DNA of 64,000 nt, taken from assembly GCF_902686445.1 (NCBI RefSeq), contig NC_062217.1, positions 82,293,258 through 82,357,257 of the forward strand, given 5' to 3'. The notes beneath the pieces were generated by a model. The model saw only the letters and a list, made by a program, of their open reading frames with translations, made no database searches and was not told the DNA's origin. Made by a program: the position numbers and the translations under genes. The stretch is from Sciurus carolinensis (taxonomy: Eukaryota > Chordata > Mammalia > Rodentia > Sciuridae). Below, one piece after another: positions 47,330 through 58,723 of the stretch (its first letter is position 1; every line of letters starts with the position of its first letter).

Positions 47330-48266
47330 AATGGTCAGTTGTCAGTGGGACCCTGAGATATTGCAGTTTTCCACTATTGGCTTATAGTGTCCCAGTAGAT
47401 TTCCAGTGTATCACCTCCCAGCCTTCAGTAGCCTGATGTCTTGGAGGAATCTGATAAAGCAGCTCATTCGAAGAATACTGCCCCTAGCCCCCTACTGGTT
47501 CCACGTTTTGGAACTGGCTCTGTGCGGAAATGCTCTCACTGTGGGCCTGCACCGTGCAGCTGGCCGTGTGGGAAGAGCCCACTGCCGGAGTGTGGAAGAC
47601 TACCTTGGGAAGACTCAAGCTGCCCTGCCCGGCTCCGATAAGCCACCTCTATCTGGGCCTGCCACCCGGGCCGAGCTTTACCCAGTGGGCAGACTCACCC
47701 GTGGCTCCACTTCAGTCCGAGTCTCTCAATGCCTCCCCTTCTTAACTCCTGGGTTCTGGAGCGACCGGGGGTGCAGTCTCCCTCTAGGCCGCCATCTTGG
47801 ATCGCCCCGTGAAGAGAGCCCGCAGCCGGAGTGGGCAGAGCCGCCTGAAGAGGTCTCCGGCTGCCCTGTCCTTATCCCTGAGGCTGATTGCAGATCGAGG
47901 CTCTCCGCTGGTTCTTTGCAGGAGTACACTGCACTGCAGGGGCTCCGGGACTCGGAGCGTGCTCTGTTCAGACAGGCTCTCACTAGCGGGCCAGTTCCGT
48001 TCCGAGAACCTGGAGAAGCTGGCTGTGTGGGCGGGGCCCACCGCCGGAGTGCGCAGGACTGCCTGTGGATGACTCTAGCTGCCCTGCCCGGCTCCGATAA
48101 GCCACCTCTATCTGGGCCTGCCACCCGGGCCGAGCTTTACCCAGTGGGCAGACTCACCCGTGGCTCCACTTCAGTCCGAGTCTCTCAATGCCTCCCCTTC
48201 TTAACTCCTGGGTTGTGGAGCGACCGGAGGTGCAGTCTCCCTCTAGGCCGCCATCTTGGATCGCCC
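47330..48266 (-). promoter_or_regulatory. L1 5' UTR (internal promoter) with 459-bp-spaced duplication
   Basis: GC-rich. The block 47621-47807 is repeated nearly identically at 48080-48266 (offset 459, only about two mismatches noticed). Each block carries a YY1-type site, minus strand CCAAGATGGCGGCC, at 47787-47800 and 48246-48259. In L1s of other mammals YY1 at the 5' start positions transcription. A shorter subunit (gccggagtg...ctgccctg) occurs three times (about 47584, 47823, 48043). The remaining parts of the two monomers differ. Confidence 0.88.
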
Positions 48267-48395
48267 TATCTTATGTTTTTATGTTACAGAATTTATCTTC
48301 TATATACTTTTTTTTCCCTACGTGACAAATCATGGACTGAAAGAAGTGAATTAAAATCTGCTGCCCCTGGTATATTTCTTCCTTTCTCCTTATAA
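47436..48395 (+). other. Long antisense open frame over the L1 5' UTR (ORF0-like?)
   Basis: Open for 319 codons from the ATG at 47436 (330 codons from a GTG at 47406) to 48395, antisense to the L1 and extending about 130 bp into flanking L1M. Because 459 is divisible by three, the duplicated block gives a 153-residue spaced internal repeat (ALPGSDKPPLSGPATRAEL in both). No known domain. High GC and the in-phase duplication alone could keep it open. Whether it is translated is unknown. Confidence 0.4.
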
Positions 48396-48880
48396 TGCCA
48401 CTAATTTCTGCTTAATATTATTTTTACTTAAGTATTCATAGCTGTTGCTTCTAAACTGTGAATTGCACCCTTTAGTATCACGAATTTTCTTTTTTGTTCT
48501 TGTGTAACACTTTCATTTGAATTTCATCATATCTGCTATTAAGTTCATGACCCTGATCTCTTTTTGTTTGCACTTGCCTGGGATGTCTATGCCAGTTCTT
48601 TTATTTTTTAGCTTTCCTGAATCACAATTTTTAGGCAACTCTGTTGCATATAGAATGAAGTTGAGATTTACCTTTTCATCTAATCTAAATCTCCAAAAAA
48701 TAAGTTAACTCATTTACACTTATTGATCTGTCAAAACATGTTACTTAAGTTGTTTATATCATTTTGATTTATTTACTATTTTTTTAATAATTTTAAAATA
48801 TTTTTACTAAGTAATTATTTTATTTTGTACTTTCTGTGATGTTCTTATAAAATAAAATTCAAAAAGTTTGTATTTCTATT
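48273..48880 (-). mobile_element. Ancient L1M, right arm of the interrupted copy
   Basis: L1M ORF2 N-terminal region on the minus strand (atgtctatgccagttctttt; gaatgaagttgagatttacc; aactcatttacacttattga). It fits as the continuation of 42137. Confidence 0.6.
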
Positions 48881-50084
48881 CTAAAAAATAACTTTATCAT
48901 TTTGGGTAATACCCTGTTTCCTCTATTTCTTTAAATGGTATATTTTAGTTCTCTACCAAGAGAAATTTTTTATTAATAATATTACCCAGCAATCAATTTT
49001 CTTTTTTTTAAATTGGTTCTTTTTGGTCCAGCAAACAATTTTCTAGTCAGCAATATTGTCTTTGTTGGTCTTCACCAATATAATCTTCATTATCTGCAGG
49101 AAATAAGACCCATTTATATGACCTTACAGTGTGACTTTTCCAAAGATGTAGCAATTTTTTCCACAAGTTTTATGAATTCATGGTAATATTTGTTCACATG
49201 TTTTATTTGCTCCATGTGATATTTTAATAGCACTTAAATTTACATTTTTCATTTGTTGGTAAGTTTAGATGCTCTTTCATCTGGGTTAAATTGCTTTCTT
49301 TCATTGAAACTGGGTCAGGTTTTCCCTTTTTCCTCTTTTCAGCCTCACTCATCATCGAATACATTGGATTTTCCTAGGCTTGGCACTTGAAAGACCAGGC
49401 ATTCTCAGGAGGTTCCTAGGGAGGTGTGTAAGGAAGGGAAGAGCAGGGGAAATGGTCCAGAGTTCACAGTCCAGCCTTTCTCTGTTGCCATAGAGACAGA
49501 CTCTCTTTCCTGAAAATGTGGCTCATCTGTGGGATTCTATGAGACTCTTGCCTACCCTGCTTCTTTAAATCAAACTAGTTCCAGGAAAGACTTCTGCTGC
49601 CAGTCTTTGCAAACTTGGTTGCCAAGAAGGGAGTTAACTCTGTATTTCAAGAAGTGGTTTTGCCAGAGCTCCCTGAGCTCTGTGGCTGCAGGGCCCATTC
49701 ACCCCTCTGACTCCTTTCTTTGTCCTTCCCAGGGTTGCTTTTGTCCAGTGCCAGCTGTTTTTGGCAGCCCTAATATGTATGTTTTGGAATCCAGCAAGAT
49801 GATCTGCCACTAATTGTGCTAAAATGGTTGTTTAAATTTTTTTCGTTATTTTAATCTTTAGTTTCTTTTCTACAATTTTCAGGAGAAAGAGACTATTCTA
49901 AATTATACAAGAATGCTCATCTCAGGCAAGAGTTTGTAAAGGGGCTTGAGAAGGAAACTTGTCAGCTATTCACAGTCTTCCTTACTTGCTCTTAGTATCT
50001 ACCTTTGGTTCCTGCCTATTTTTATCAAACTCAGTGAATTTCCTCCATAATTTCCTCTGAGCATATTCATCTTTTTTTTTTTTT
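48881..50084. other. Mostly unassigned sequence
   Basis: AT-rich to about 49300, then unique. A 94-codon plus-strand frame (49529-49813) has no recognisable identity. Confidence 0.4.
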
Positions 50085-50214
50085 TTTTGTAAAATTGGTG
50101 TATCACAGAAAGGGGAGGGATTCTCATTTCTACCTAACTTCACAAAGTGGTAAAACAAAACAAAACTCTCCTCCTCACTTTCATGCTCTCTCTCCTCCTC
50201 ACTCTTGCGTGTGT

Positions 50215-50276
<62 letters not shown>

Positions 50277-50358
50277 TGCATGGAGACACTCTGCCTGTCT
50301 GCTTAATAAAATCTCTTGTGTGAGTTCTGGCGTCTGGAGTGGTTTCCGGGTGCTTTCA
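50085..50358 (+). mobile_element. ERV LTR 3' portion (R/U5) with CT microsatellite
   Basis: Contains a (CT)n tract at 50214-50272, AATAAA at 50305-50310 and a U5-like end finishing in CA at 50358. The left edge and U3 are not clear. Confidence 0.7.
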
Positions 50359-50359
50359 T

Positions 50360-50377
50360 TGGTGCCTTGACTGGGAT
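50360..50377 (+). other. Retroviral primer binding site, tRNA-His type
   Basis: The 18 bases directly after the LTR end, TGGTGCCTTGACTGGGAT, differ at two places from the usual His-type PBS (TGGTGCCGTGACTCGGAT). About 170 bp of leader-like sequence follow. No gag frame is visible. Confidence 0.75.
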
Positions 50378-50550
50378 GGGCTCTTCTACCACCACTTAGG
50401 TGGGTGGAACCCATCGGTCAGCCCAGTCCCGAAGACTCTGGTCTCACCTTCCATTTACCAGCATGCTCTCCTCCACATACACCACCGGCTTCAGATTGGT
50501 ACTTTGCTCAGGACTGTGACAAAACCTGTCCCCTTATACCAGGCAGAACT

Positions 50551-50655
50551 GCAGGTTTCACTAAGTGGCTGAGAATGGCTTTGAACTTGCAATCCTCCTG
50601 CCTGAGCCTCCAGAGTTGCTGAGATTATAGGAATGCACCACCATGCCTGACTCAT
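50551..50655 (-). mobile_element. B1-type SINE fragment
   Basis: ggctttgaacttgcaatcctcctgcc-type text and 'gagattataggaatgcacca' are the 5' half of a B1/B1-dID on the minus strand. It replaces the retroviral sequence that should follow the leader. Confidence 0.8.
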
Positions 50656-51294
50656 ATCTTGAATTTTTAAAGGACTATTTTATTTCATATTTTTATTTGT
50701 ATGAATTCTTCTGTTAAGCAATGAAAAAATCTGCTGTTAAGCAATTTAAAAAAAACACGATGATTTCCACCTTGTCTTATCATCCCTGATGATATTCTGG
50801 AGCTTTTATCACCCGGTGTTCTTAGATTTTACCCACACTTCTCACTTGTGTGTTGGTCAGTGTTTGTGTGTGGTGATATTATTTTAAATAACTGCATGTG
50901 TATTTATGTCCACAAAGGACCGTTTCCTTCTTCTTTTTCTTTTCTTTTTAGGGCAAAATGTTCCTCACTGTGTATCTGCCTTCATTTGCAATTCACCCAC
51001 AAAAACACTTCCTCACTCCCACAATCTGTTGACATCATCTAGTCTTATAGAAGCTTTACCTTGTCACCTCTAAGATGACAATTTGAAGCAGATGGCCTTA
51101 ATTATCAACAATGGGGATCTGAGCCCATCAATTAGTGCCAGCAATTCTGGCCTAGGACATTACCAGTAAATTAAAATGTACAACTGGAAGGAAGAAGATC
51201 TTTTATAGCTTAATTCTATGGTTCTTGTTATATAAAAGGCATACGATCACATCAAATATGTACATTTTTATCTACGAATATTTTCTCAATTGAG
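50656..51294. other. Unassigned sequence
   Basis: Nothing recognised. Confidence 0.4.
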
Positions 51295-51670
51295 AAGATA
51301 TGAATAACAACATGGCAAAGTCTACTAAAATGCACTGATCATTTATTTAAATATGATTAGTAAGCAGCTATAAAACAGAGCAAATGCCTAATACACACAC
51401 AACACCAAGGAATCTCCAAAACATACTCAATGTTAGAAACCAGACACAAAGGATGACACACTGTAGATTCCACTTTTGTACAGTCCAATGACAACCAACA
51501 ATAATGTTTGGAGAAGTCAAAATAGTTGCTGCCTCTGGGTGGGAGTGGAAGACACTGGGAATGGACAGGAGGGAATCTTCTAGGGTGAGAAAAATATTCT
51601 GTGTAAATATGGTAATTATATGGGTGTGTATGTTTTTCAAAACTTATCAAAATATACCTCATTTTTTTAA
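51295..51670 (+). mobile_element. Ancient L1M 3' UTR
   Basis: Plus-strand L1M 3' text: 'agttgctgcctctgggtggg', 'ggaatggacaggagggaatc', 'atatgggtgtgtatgttttt'. Confidence 0.7.
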
Positions 51671-52431
51671 AAAGATGATTACTTCATTCTTTTTAGGCTT
51701 TATCGGGAAATTTCAAGTGTACTAGAAAGTATTTCAGTAAGGGTGAACTTTTCCTTCAAGAAAAATTTTTGCTTAAAGTATTTTATCACTCATAACATGT
51801 GGAGAGGTCATGGAAAACGTGTATTTGGAGGTGAACAAACTGGCTTCAGCCAGCTCTGTGAACTTGGCAACCTCATTTAATTTCCTGAAACATGGTTTCT
51901 TATACATAAGCCAGAGATAATAATCAAGCTTCCTTTGCGTAGCTGTGCAGACTGGAGCTGCTATACATGTTATATATGGCCTACCAGCAGGTAGTCGGTG
52001 GTGGGTGAATGGTAGCTAGTGCGCAGCAGGGAATTACAGACACTGCGCTTCTCTGAACCTCACCAGAGTAGAGCTGTGGAATTCTGGTATACATCAGAAT
52101 GATCTTCTCACATGAATGTTGAAATTCCGTCCCCCCATCAAGTTGTCGTCTTACACCCTTTGTGTAGGGTTCAGCAGAAGGCGGGGATGAAGTTTTCTCT
52201 CTTCTGGACTATTTCAAAAGCCCCCACAGTGGTCTACTCACAACTACCTCGACCCCTCTCCACAGGCTGCCAGACTGTTCCTTAAAAATACAAAGAATCT
52301 TCTATCTCCTACTGCTATTGTAGTCCTCTTTAAAGAGTTCTGACAGTCACAGGCTGATTCTGCAGCTGGTCTTCCCAGGGATCTGTGCCTCCACTCCTCT
52401 CCAGGTTTACCTTGCTCCCAAATGTATTAGC
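51671..52431. other. Unassigned sequence
   Basis: No recognised feature. Confidence 0.4.
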
Positions 52432-52652
52432 CATATTTATTTATTTATTTATTTGGTACTGGGGATTGAACTCAGGGCTCTCGACCATTGAGCCACAATC
52501 CCAGCCCTATTTTGTATTTTATTTAGAGACAGGGTCTCACTGAATTGCTTAGCTCCTCGCTTTTGCTGAGGCTGGCTTTGAACTCAAAATCTTCCTGTCT
52601 CAGCCTCCTGAGTCACTGGGATTACAGGAGTGAGCCACGGCGCCTGGCTAGC
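52432..52652 (-). mobile_element. B1-dID SINE
   Basis: (ATTT)n tail, ID part (ggggattgaactcagggctc), B1 part (gagacagggtctcactgaat ... gattacaggagtgagccac). Confidence 0.93.
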
Positions 52653-53635
52653 CCTACTTTTAAATTCTGTAAACTGACACTTTGACATCTACAGAATGGT
52701 CCCTAGCTGTTCCTAAACACACAGACCTTTGCCCATCATAATTTGTTTGGGGCATCAAAGATCTAGTACTTTTGGGTAGAGGTTCTGTTATTAATAGAAA
52801 AAGATCATAGAGAATGTGAAAGGGGGGCGGGGAGAAGGATTTTGAAGATAGCAAAAGAACTTCATCTGCCAAGGAAAGAGCAGAAGATTAATTCAAAGAG
52901 TTCAGGGGTAGAAAGAATCTGAACATAAGACTGAAACAACTTTTACAACTCTTTCCTTTTTCATGTGATTTTATCTGAATTTTGTTCTTTTTGCATTTCT
53001 CCTTCACGTGTAGTGCATCAATGGTACTTTAAACATTTTTTTAAAAATTTGTTCTAATTGGTTGTACATGACAAGAGACCAATGCTACTTTTACACGTAT
53101 TCCTTTACAGGCAGCAGAAGGTCCTGTGCTCTGGATGACTGAAATGTTGCCTTTTATCTCTTTTGTACCCTCCAAGAAAACCTTTATTTATTCCTTTAGT
53201 TGATGTGATCCAAGAAAGAACTAGATTTGTAGAAATATGATTCATATGTTGAGTTAGATCACAAATGGAAGTTTTTTTCTTTAGTCTCTTTTGCAATGAG
53301 ATCTTACACTGTGAAGTTCTAGAGCTTTTTTTGTATTCCAACACCCAAAACTTATTAAAGCATTTTCAATATATTTTATATTCTTTAAAGAAATTTTATG
53401 GATTTTTTAAAAAGACCTTATGGCCCCATTAAAAGCTTAAGAAAAGTATGGGATTTCTAGGAAAAATATTAGTTATATGCATCCTTAAAAAGTTTGCTTA
53501 CAACTTTGGGAGGGTCATAGAACTCCTGGGGCTCCTTTATTGACACTTGAGATGTTATAGTAAAAATCTGTGTTCTAGAGTTACCTGAATTCTGCTAAGA
53601 AACATCAAATTGCACACATTCAACTTTTTCAACAT
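52653..53635. other. Mostly unassigned; small L1 3'-tip scrap
   Basis: 53035-53105 ('ttctaattggttgtacatgaca') resembles the tip of a rodent L1 3' UTR. The rest has no assignment. Confidence 0.4.
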
Positions 53636-53935
53636 TACAGTGTTTCCCCTTATTTGTAATGGGGATAGGCTCCAAGACCTCCAGTGGTACCTGAAATCAA
53701 ACATGTGTTTTTCATATACATACCTATGATAAGGTTAATTTATAAATTAGGCACAACAGGAGATCAACAATAATTAATAGTAAAATAGAACAATTATAAT
53801 AACATGCTATAAAGTTATTAAAATAGTATAAATTTTTTATTGCTGTAATTTTCCATTTAAAAATGTCAGACAATAGTTAACCACAGGCAACTAAAGCCCA
53901 GAAAGCAAAACCATGGATAAGGGGAGACTACAGTA
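53636..53935. mobile_element. Tigger-type MITE, about 300 bp
   Basis: Imperfect terminal inverted repeats: left TACAGTGTTTCCCCTTATTT, right (reverse complement) TACTGTAGTCTCCCCTTATC. TA at both ends fits a TcMar-type TA target. The inside is AT-rich, with no transposase frame. Confidence 0.78.
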
Positions 53936-54644
53936 TCTAAATAAAAATAAAAAACATCTAAACAAAAATGTTTTATCAAAGAACTTAAAAGACACTGCAA
54001 ACTTATTTCTCAAATGTGAAGAACTCGGAATTGTGCATGGCTTGGCAAAAATCCATATGTATTCTCTATTGAATTATCACTCAAATCATGGGTGATGACC
54101 ACCATTATCATTACTGTGTAGTCCCAAGCTCAACCAAACCAGAGAGTCTGTGTATTAGGAGGATTTGCAACCCCCAAACAGGGAGGTTTAGGAAATTGCA
54201 GTAAATTCAGAATATTGAGAATTCAGGGTGAGATCCTACATTCTTTATGTATTTACTGCAAATTCTGACCTGTGTGGCAGGGACTAGGACAGACTGGGAT
54301 GGAGTGATATTTGCATAAGGGGTCACCTGGCTTCACTGAACATGGAAAACCTTACTCAGGATGATATCTCCAAAGGGCAGGAAGCCAAGGCCACCTACTA
54401 CTTTTTGCCACTGAGAACCAGATTTTCGCGGTCACTGCTTCAAGGAGCAGTTTAGGGACACAGAGTTGGTGAGGAAATTCCTCAGCTGGGCAATGGGGAA
54501 GGCCTGCCCCAGTGTCATTGCCTCTCAGGTCCCACTGAAGTCCCTCAACCATGCTTGTGCTCTTCTTATTTTGATCCATTTCTTCCCATTCCTTGGGACA
54601 CAAGTCTGACTCCAAGGCTGTCCATATCAAGAAGTGTGTGCTTT
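53936..54644. other. Unassigned sequence
   Basis: No recognised feature. Confidence 0.4.
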
Positions 54645-54870
54645 TGCTGGTTGCAGTGGTGCATGCCTATAATCCCAGAGACTGGGGAAGCTGAGGCAGG
54701 AGGATCTCAAGTTCAAAGCCAGCCTCAGCAATTAATCAAGGCCCTAAGCAACTTAGCCAGACCCCTCTCAAAATAAAAAAAATTAAAAGGACTAGGGATG
54801 TGGTTCAGAGGTTAAGTGCTCCTGGGTTCAAGCCCCAGTATGAAGAAAGAGAGAGAGAAAGAAAGAAAGA
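54645..54870 (+). mobile_element. B1-dID SINE, both parts present
   Basis: B1 part (gcatgcctataatcccagag, aggctgaggcaggaggatct-like) joined by an A-rich linker to an ID part (ctagggatgtggttcagagg, ctgggttcaagccccagta), then a GAAA-type tail. The clearest full copy of this composite on the plus strand. Confidence 0.93.
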
Positions 54871-55844
54871 GGACGGGGGCAGGGAGGAAGGGAGGGAAAG
54901 GAAAAGACATGTTTGCAAATGAAACATAGCAGACCTAACACTTTCACAGCCTTGCCTCAGCTTCTCTGCTCCCCAGCCTGATGGTCCCCTCCTGAAAGGG
55001 GGCTCCTCATCTTTTGGCTGGGGTGAGGTGGAAGCCCAGTGAGAACCATAGCCATTCCACTTATCTCCTACAGCTTCTGAGATGCAAGGAGATCCAGGGC
55101 TATGGGTCTGGGCAAGGAAATGGCAGTTATGGTAGAGGTGGTGGCAGCCCAGATCATGGCATATCCATGCCTGTTTCAGATCATGAGGTCAAATCTGAGG
55201 GTCATCCAAAATCAAATCAAATCCTAACCCATGAATCCAAATCACAGCATTTACAGGTGTTGAAATTTGCTCCACTGAATTCCTCTCCTCTCACTATCTA
55301 TAATGGTATTGCTTTCTGACCACAGCTCCTGATCGATCCTCAGATACAATTTACTGTACATACATGTTGGATGAGATGACATCACGTTGGGATTCAGGCT
55401 TTGGCATTAAGCCACACTGATTTTCTGCCCAGTTCTAAGACACAGAGCAATCTCAGTGTGTCCCATGTTCTGAGTACTTCTTTGTGTCCCTATTGTAGGG
55501 TTTCTTGTTTTGTTTTGTTTTAATAACTATGATAGAAAACAAAACATACATCTGATACCCACTCAACCTCTTACTTTCTGAACACCCTCTGAATTCATGG
55601 AGAAAGTAGTGGACATGGAGTAACTTTTACCATGTAAGTTTATGAGTACTAAGAAGCAAGTCCTCCATTCTGAAGTGCATAATTCATTTAGTAATTATTT
55701 TTTGAGCATCTATCCAGTGTTCCAAGAACAGGAGATGTAACAAAATAGAATAGACAAAACATTTATCTGTGTGGTGCTTCACATTTCTAGTGGGAGGGGA
55801 AAAGCAATGGACAAACAAGTAACATACACTATGTTGAGATGGTC
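54871..55844. other. Polypurine tract, then unassigned sequence
   Basis: 54846-54905 is purine-only to purine-rich. The remainder is unassigned. A Gly-rich frame at 55014-55319 is not convincing. Confidence 0.4.
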
Positions 55845-56262
55845 TGAGTATACCTCAAAGATTTCATGTGCTGAAATTTAATTACCATTGTGAGGCATGA
55901 AGCAGATAGAAATTTAATTGACTGTTGTTTAGAGCTGAGATCTGTGGGAGGTATTTAGGATTAGATAAGATCATCAAGATGTAGCCCCCATTTCTAACTC
56001 CTGGTAACTTCCTAAGAATAGGAAGAGAGTTCAGAAGATAGACAGACACACACACAGACATAGATTTCTTCTCTTCTACCATGTGAGGACACAGCAAGAT
56101 GGCACCATCTATGAACCAGAAAGCAGCCCTCACCGAACAATGAATCTGCTAGGGCCTTGATCTTGGAGTCCCCGGGCTCTAGAATTATGAGAAACAAACC
56201 TCTGTTGTTTGTAAGCCCCCTGGTTTAAGGCATTTTGCTACAGCATCCTAAACAGACTAAAA
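55845..56262 (+). mobile_element. MaLR (MLT1-like) LTR
   Basis: Order: 'gtgctgaaatttaattacca', 'catgtgaggacacagcaaga', 'ctatgaaccagaaagcagcc', 'agggccttgatcttggagtc', 'tatgagaaacaaacctctgt', end 'cagcatcctaaacagact'. Confidence 0.82.
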
Positions 56263-56369
56263 TTCTACTAATTTTATATTTCTATTGTTTTATATTTCTT
56301 CAGGTATAAACGCTTTGGTTTTGGTCAGGCTTTTTGTTTGTTTGTTTGTTTTTGTTTTTGTTTTTTGCA

Positions 56370-56790
56370 GCTATGACCGAAGACCTGGCAAGAACAATGA
56401 GAGAAGGAAAAGTTTATTTGGGGGCTCACAGTTTCTGAAGTCTCAGTCCACAGATGGCCAACTTTATTCCTCAGGGCCTAGGCAAGGCAGGACATCATGA
56501 CAGAAGACTGGTGGAGCAAAGCAGCTGGGAACATGGCCCCAGGAAACAGAGAGAGGCTCCTCTCACCACAAACTAAATACATATGCACCAAAGGCACATC
56601 CCCAATGACCCACTTCCTCCAGCTACCCCCTACCAGCTAATAGTCACCTCTCAATTAATCTCTATCAGGGGATTAAGGCACTAATTAGGTTAAGACTCTC
56701 AGAACCCAATCATTTCACCTCTAAACCTTCTTGCATTGTTTCACCACACGTGAGTTTTTGGGGAATACCTCACATCTAAACCATAACAAC
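56370..56790 (-). mobile_element. LTR (MaLR-like)
   Basis: On the minus strand it begins 'gttatggtttagatgtgagg' and ends '...ctgtgagcccccaaataaac' (AATAAA-like) before 'cagctgc'. Subfamily unclear. Confidence 0.6.
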
Positions 56791-57323
56791 TTTTTAACTG
56801 AATAAATATGGATACTCCTGTGCTCATGAAATATGGAGATAGTTACCTGTCAATATGTGAAAGCAGATTTCTAATGTGTCATTTATCAGTTTCCAAAAGA
56901 GAGCTGGCAATGCATCTACATGCAACAACGGAAAAAAGCCCCTTCAACTCTCCCCCTTCTGAAAAGAGGTCTCAAGGTAATTGTAGAAGCACTCTAGCAA
57001 AAACAAAAGTTTTTTGAAACTTTTCTCCTGGAAAGGCAGCTATGAACTGGAATTGTAAACTTCTGAGTGCTTATTCATTTTCCAAAGTTGAAGCCATCCT
57101 GCTACTGACACTAGACTTTGTAGCCATAGGTAAACCTGGAATTTTTCTCACTGGTCTCATTGATCACTGATGTCATTTATATTCACCAGACCCTTTTACA
57201 TAAAAACACTTGTATCCTTTCAGGAACAGTTAGCTGTCATGGATTGCATCCTCACATTAGACATTCTGGGCAGGACATTTCGTATTCATGGAAGAAACTA
57301 AGCAATTTCAACTTCAGCAAAGT
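56791..57323. other. Unassigned sequence
   Basis: No recognised feature. Confidence 0.4.
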
Positions 57324-57344
57324 GCACGCGCACACACACAAACA

Positions 57345-57379
<35 letters not shown>
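57324..57379. repeat. (CA)n microsatellite
   Basis: CA repeats with CG and AA interruptions at the start. Confidence 0.97.
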
Positions 57380-57381
<2 letters not shown>

Positions 57382-58723
57382 ACACATAACAAGTTCTTAA
57401 GGAGAACAGACCTCTTCCAGAATTGGAGACTCTCAATATTCACAATTAAAGTGTGTTTAAAAAGAAAACAGGACCTATTTTAGAGTGCATGTTACTAACT
57501 TATAAATCCAATTATATATTTGATTGACATCTAACAGCAAAGTAGTTCAGGGCATATTCTAACTTGCATAATGTTGTGTCCACAATTCAAAGATGCAAAC
57601 ATCAAAGAAAACAAAACACATCTTAAATTTTAAAAGTCAGAGTTTAAGGAGGCTTGCATAAAGGACTGGATAAAAAGGATTATTCGATTTGAAAAAGTGA
57701 GGCTAAAAAGGAATGCTATCAAATTCTACAAAATCTATAAAACTCTATAAATTGGCAGTGACAGGAAGACCCTGACCCATGCCATGTTTGTTGGTTGGCA
57801 TTTCTCTTTAATGTTTCCAAACACCTTGATGAGGTTTTCCCTTTAGTTTCCACAATAAAATAGCTTTTTCCCCCAGTCTGTCTCTACCATTAATCTGTGA
57901 ATTTCTCCAGCACAGAAAGTATGTGGTTTGCTATTTCCTGAGCTTGAAACAGAGCATACCACATGGTTTGTGCTGAAGTACTGCTTACTCAGCAAATGAA
58001 AAGAATGAAGGAGTGAACAGTGAGCTCAGAGCAAAGAATAAAGGCGTGTCTGTGACACGTTAATATTCTAGTAGAGCAAGCAAAAAAGTGCTGGTTATGC
58101 CACTATCACAAAATAGATGTGACTCATAATTTCCAAGAAGATGCACAGGCTAAAAACAGATACCATTAAAAAAAAAAAAGCTTTAAATAAGCTAATGAGA
58201 TGAGTGCCCATTGTGTAATAGATCATTTGAAGGAAACTAGAAATATAAAAGATATTATGTCACTAAGCTATGTGCATCCAGAGAGGTGAACAAAGGTGAT
58301 TATGCCAAGTAGGTAGATGACTCTCCATAGGAGTTTTTTTGTCTTGCTTCATGGAGAAGGGGCAAATTGTCCTGGGTTCATGGAGGACTGTTCCTGGCAG
58401 TGGGAAGATGCTTCTCTGGAAAGACTGCTGTTTTCCCACGGAGAAGAAGCTGTTCTTTCAGAGGCCCTGCCTTTTTCATAGATTTGGTGAGATGTGACCT
58501 GCCTTTGTGATACCAAAGGTTGGGACCGATAAGAGTGTTGCATGAAGCAACACACAGAGGGAAACGAACTGTACTTAGACCACTTTCTCCCACATCAGTC
58601 TCCTCCTCAGCTTGACTTAATTCCTCTCCAATATTCCTTGGATCTGCCTGATTTATTTCTCCTACTTGGCCTTAACTTCAACTCCAGGATAGTAGTTCCT
58701 GGATTACCAACAATTTTATTTGG
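57380..58723. other. Unassigned sequence
   Basis: Short frames near 58349-58730 on both strands without identity. Confidence 0.4.

Larger units (their letters stand above)
42138..48272 (-). mobile_element. Full-length L1, nearly intact
   Basis: Complete minus-strand L1: 5' UTR (47330-48266), ORF1 (46284-47329), a 31-bp inter-ORF gap, ORF2 (42405-46252), G-rich 3' UTR and poly(A) (T-runs 42142-42163 and 42177-42191). Its 5' end starts with the expected G-rich/YY1-type text. The flanking hexamer TATCTT (42138-42143 and 48267-48272) is the only visible TSD. Each ORF has only one one-base deletion. It sits in an ancient L1M and is the youngest L1 in the window by decay. Confidence 0.95.

Noticed and set aside
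47726..48124. 132-codon minus-strand frame in the L1 5' UTR
   Set aside because: Lies in the promoter upstream of ORF1. Explained by GC-rich repeats.
50214..50272. Arg/Glu- or Ser/Leu-repeat protein
   Set aside because: Frames through the (CT)n microsatellite only.
55014..55319. Gly-rich frame reminiscent of RNA-binding protein tails
   Set aside because: Short, no flanking domain, no splice signals, no second exon. Composition alone is not evidence.
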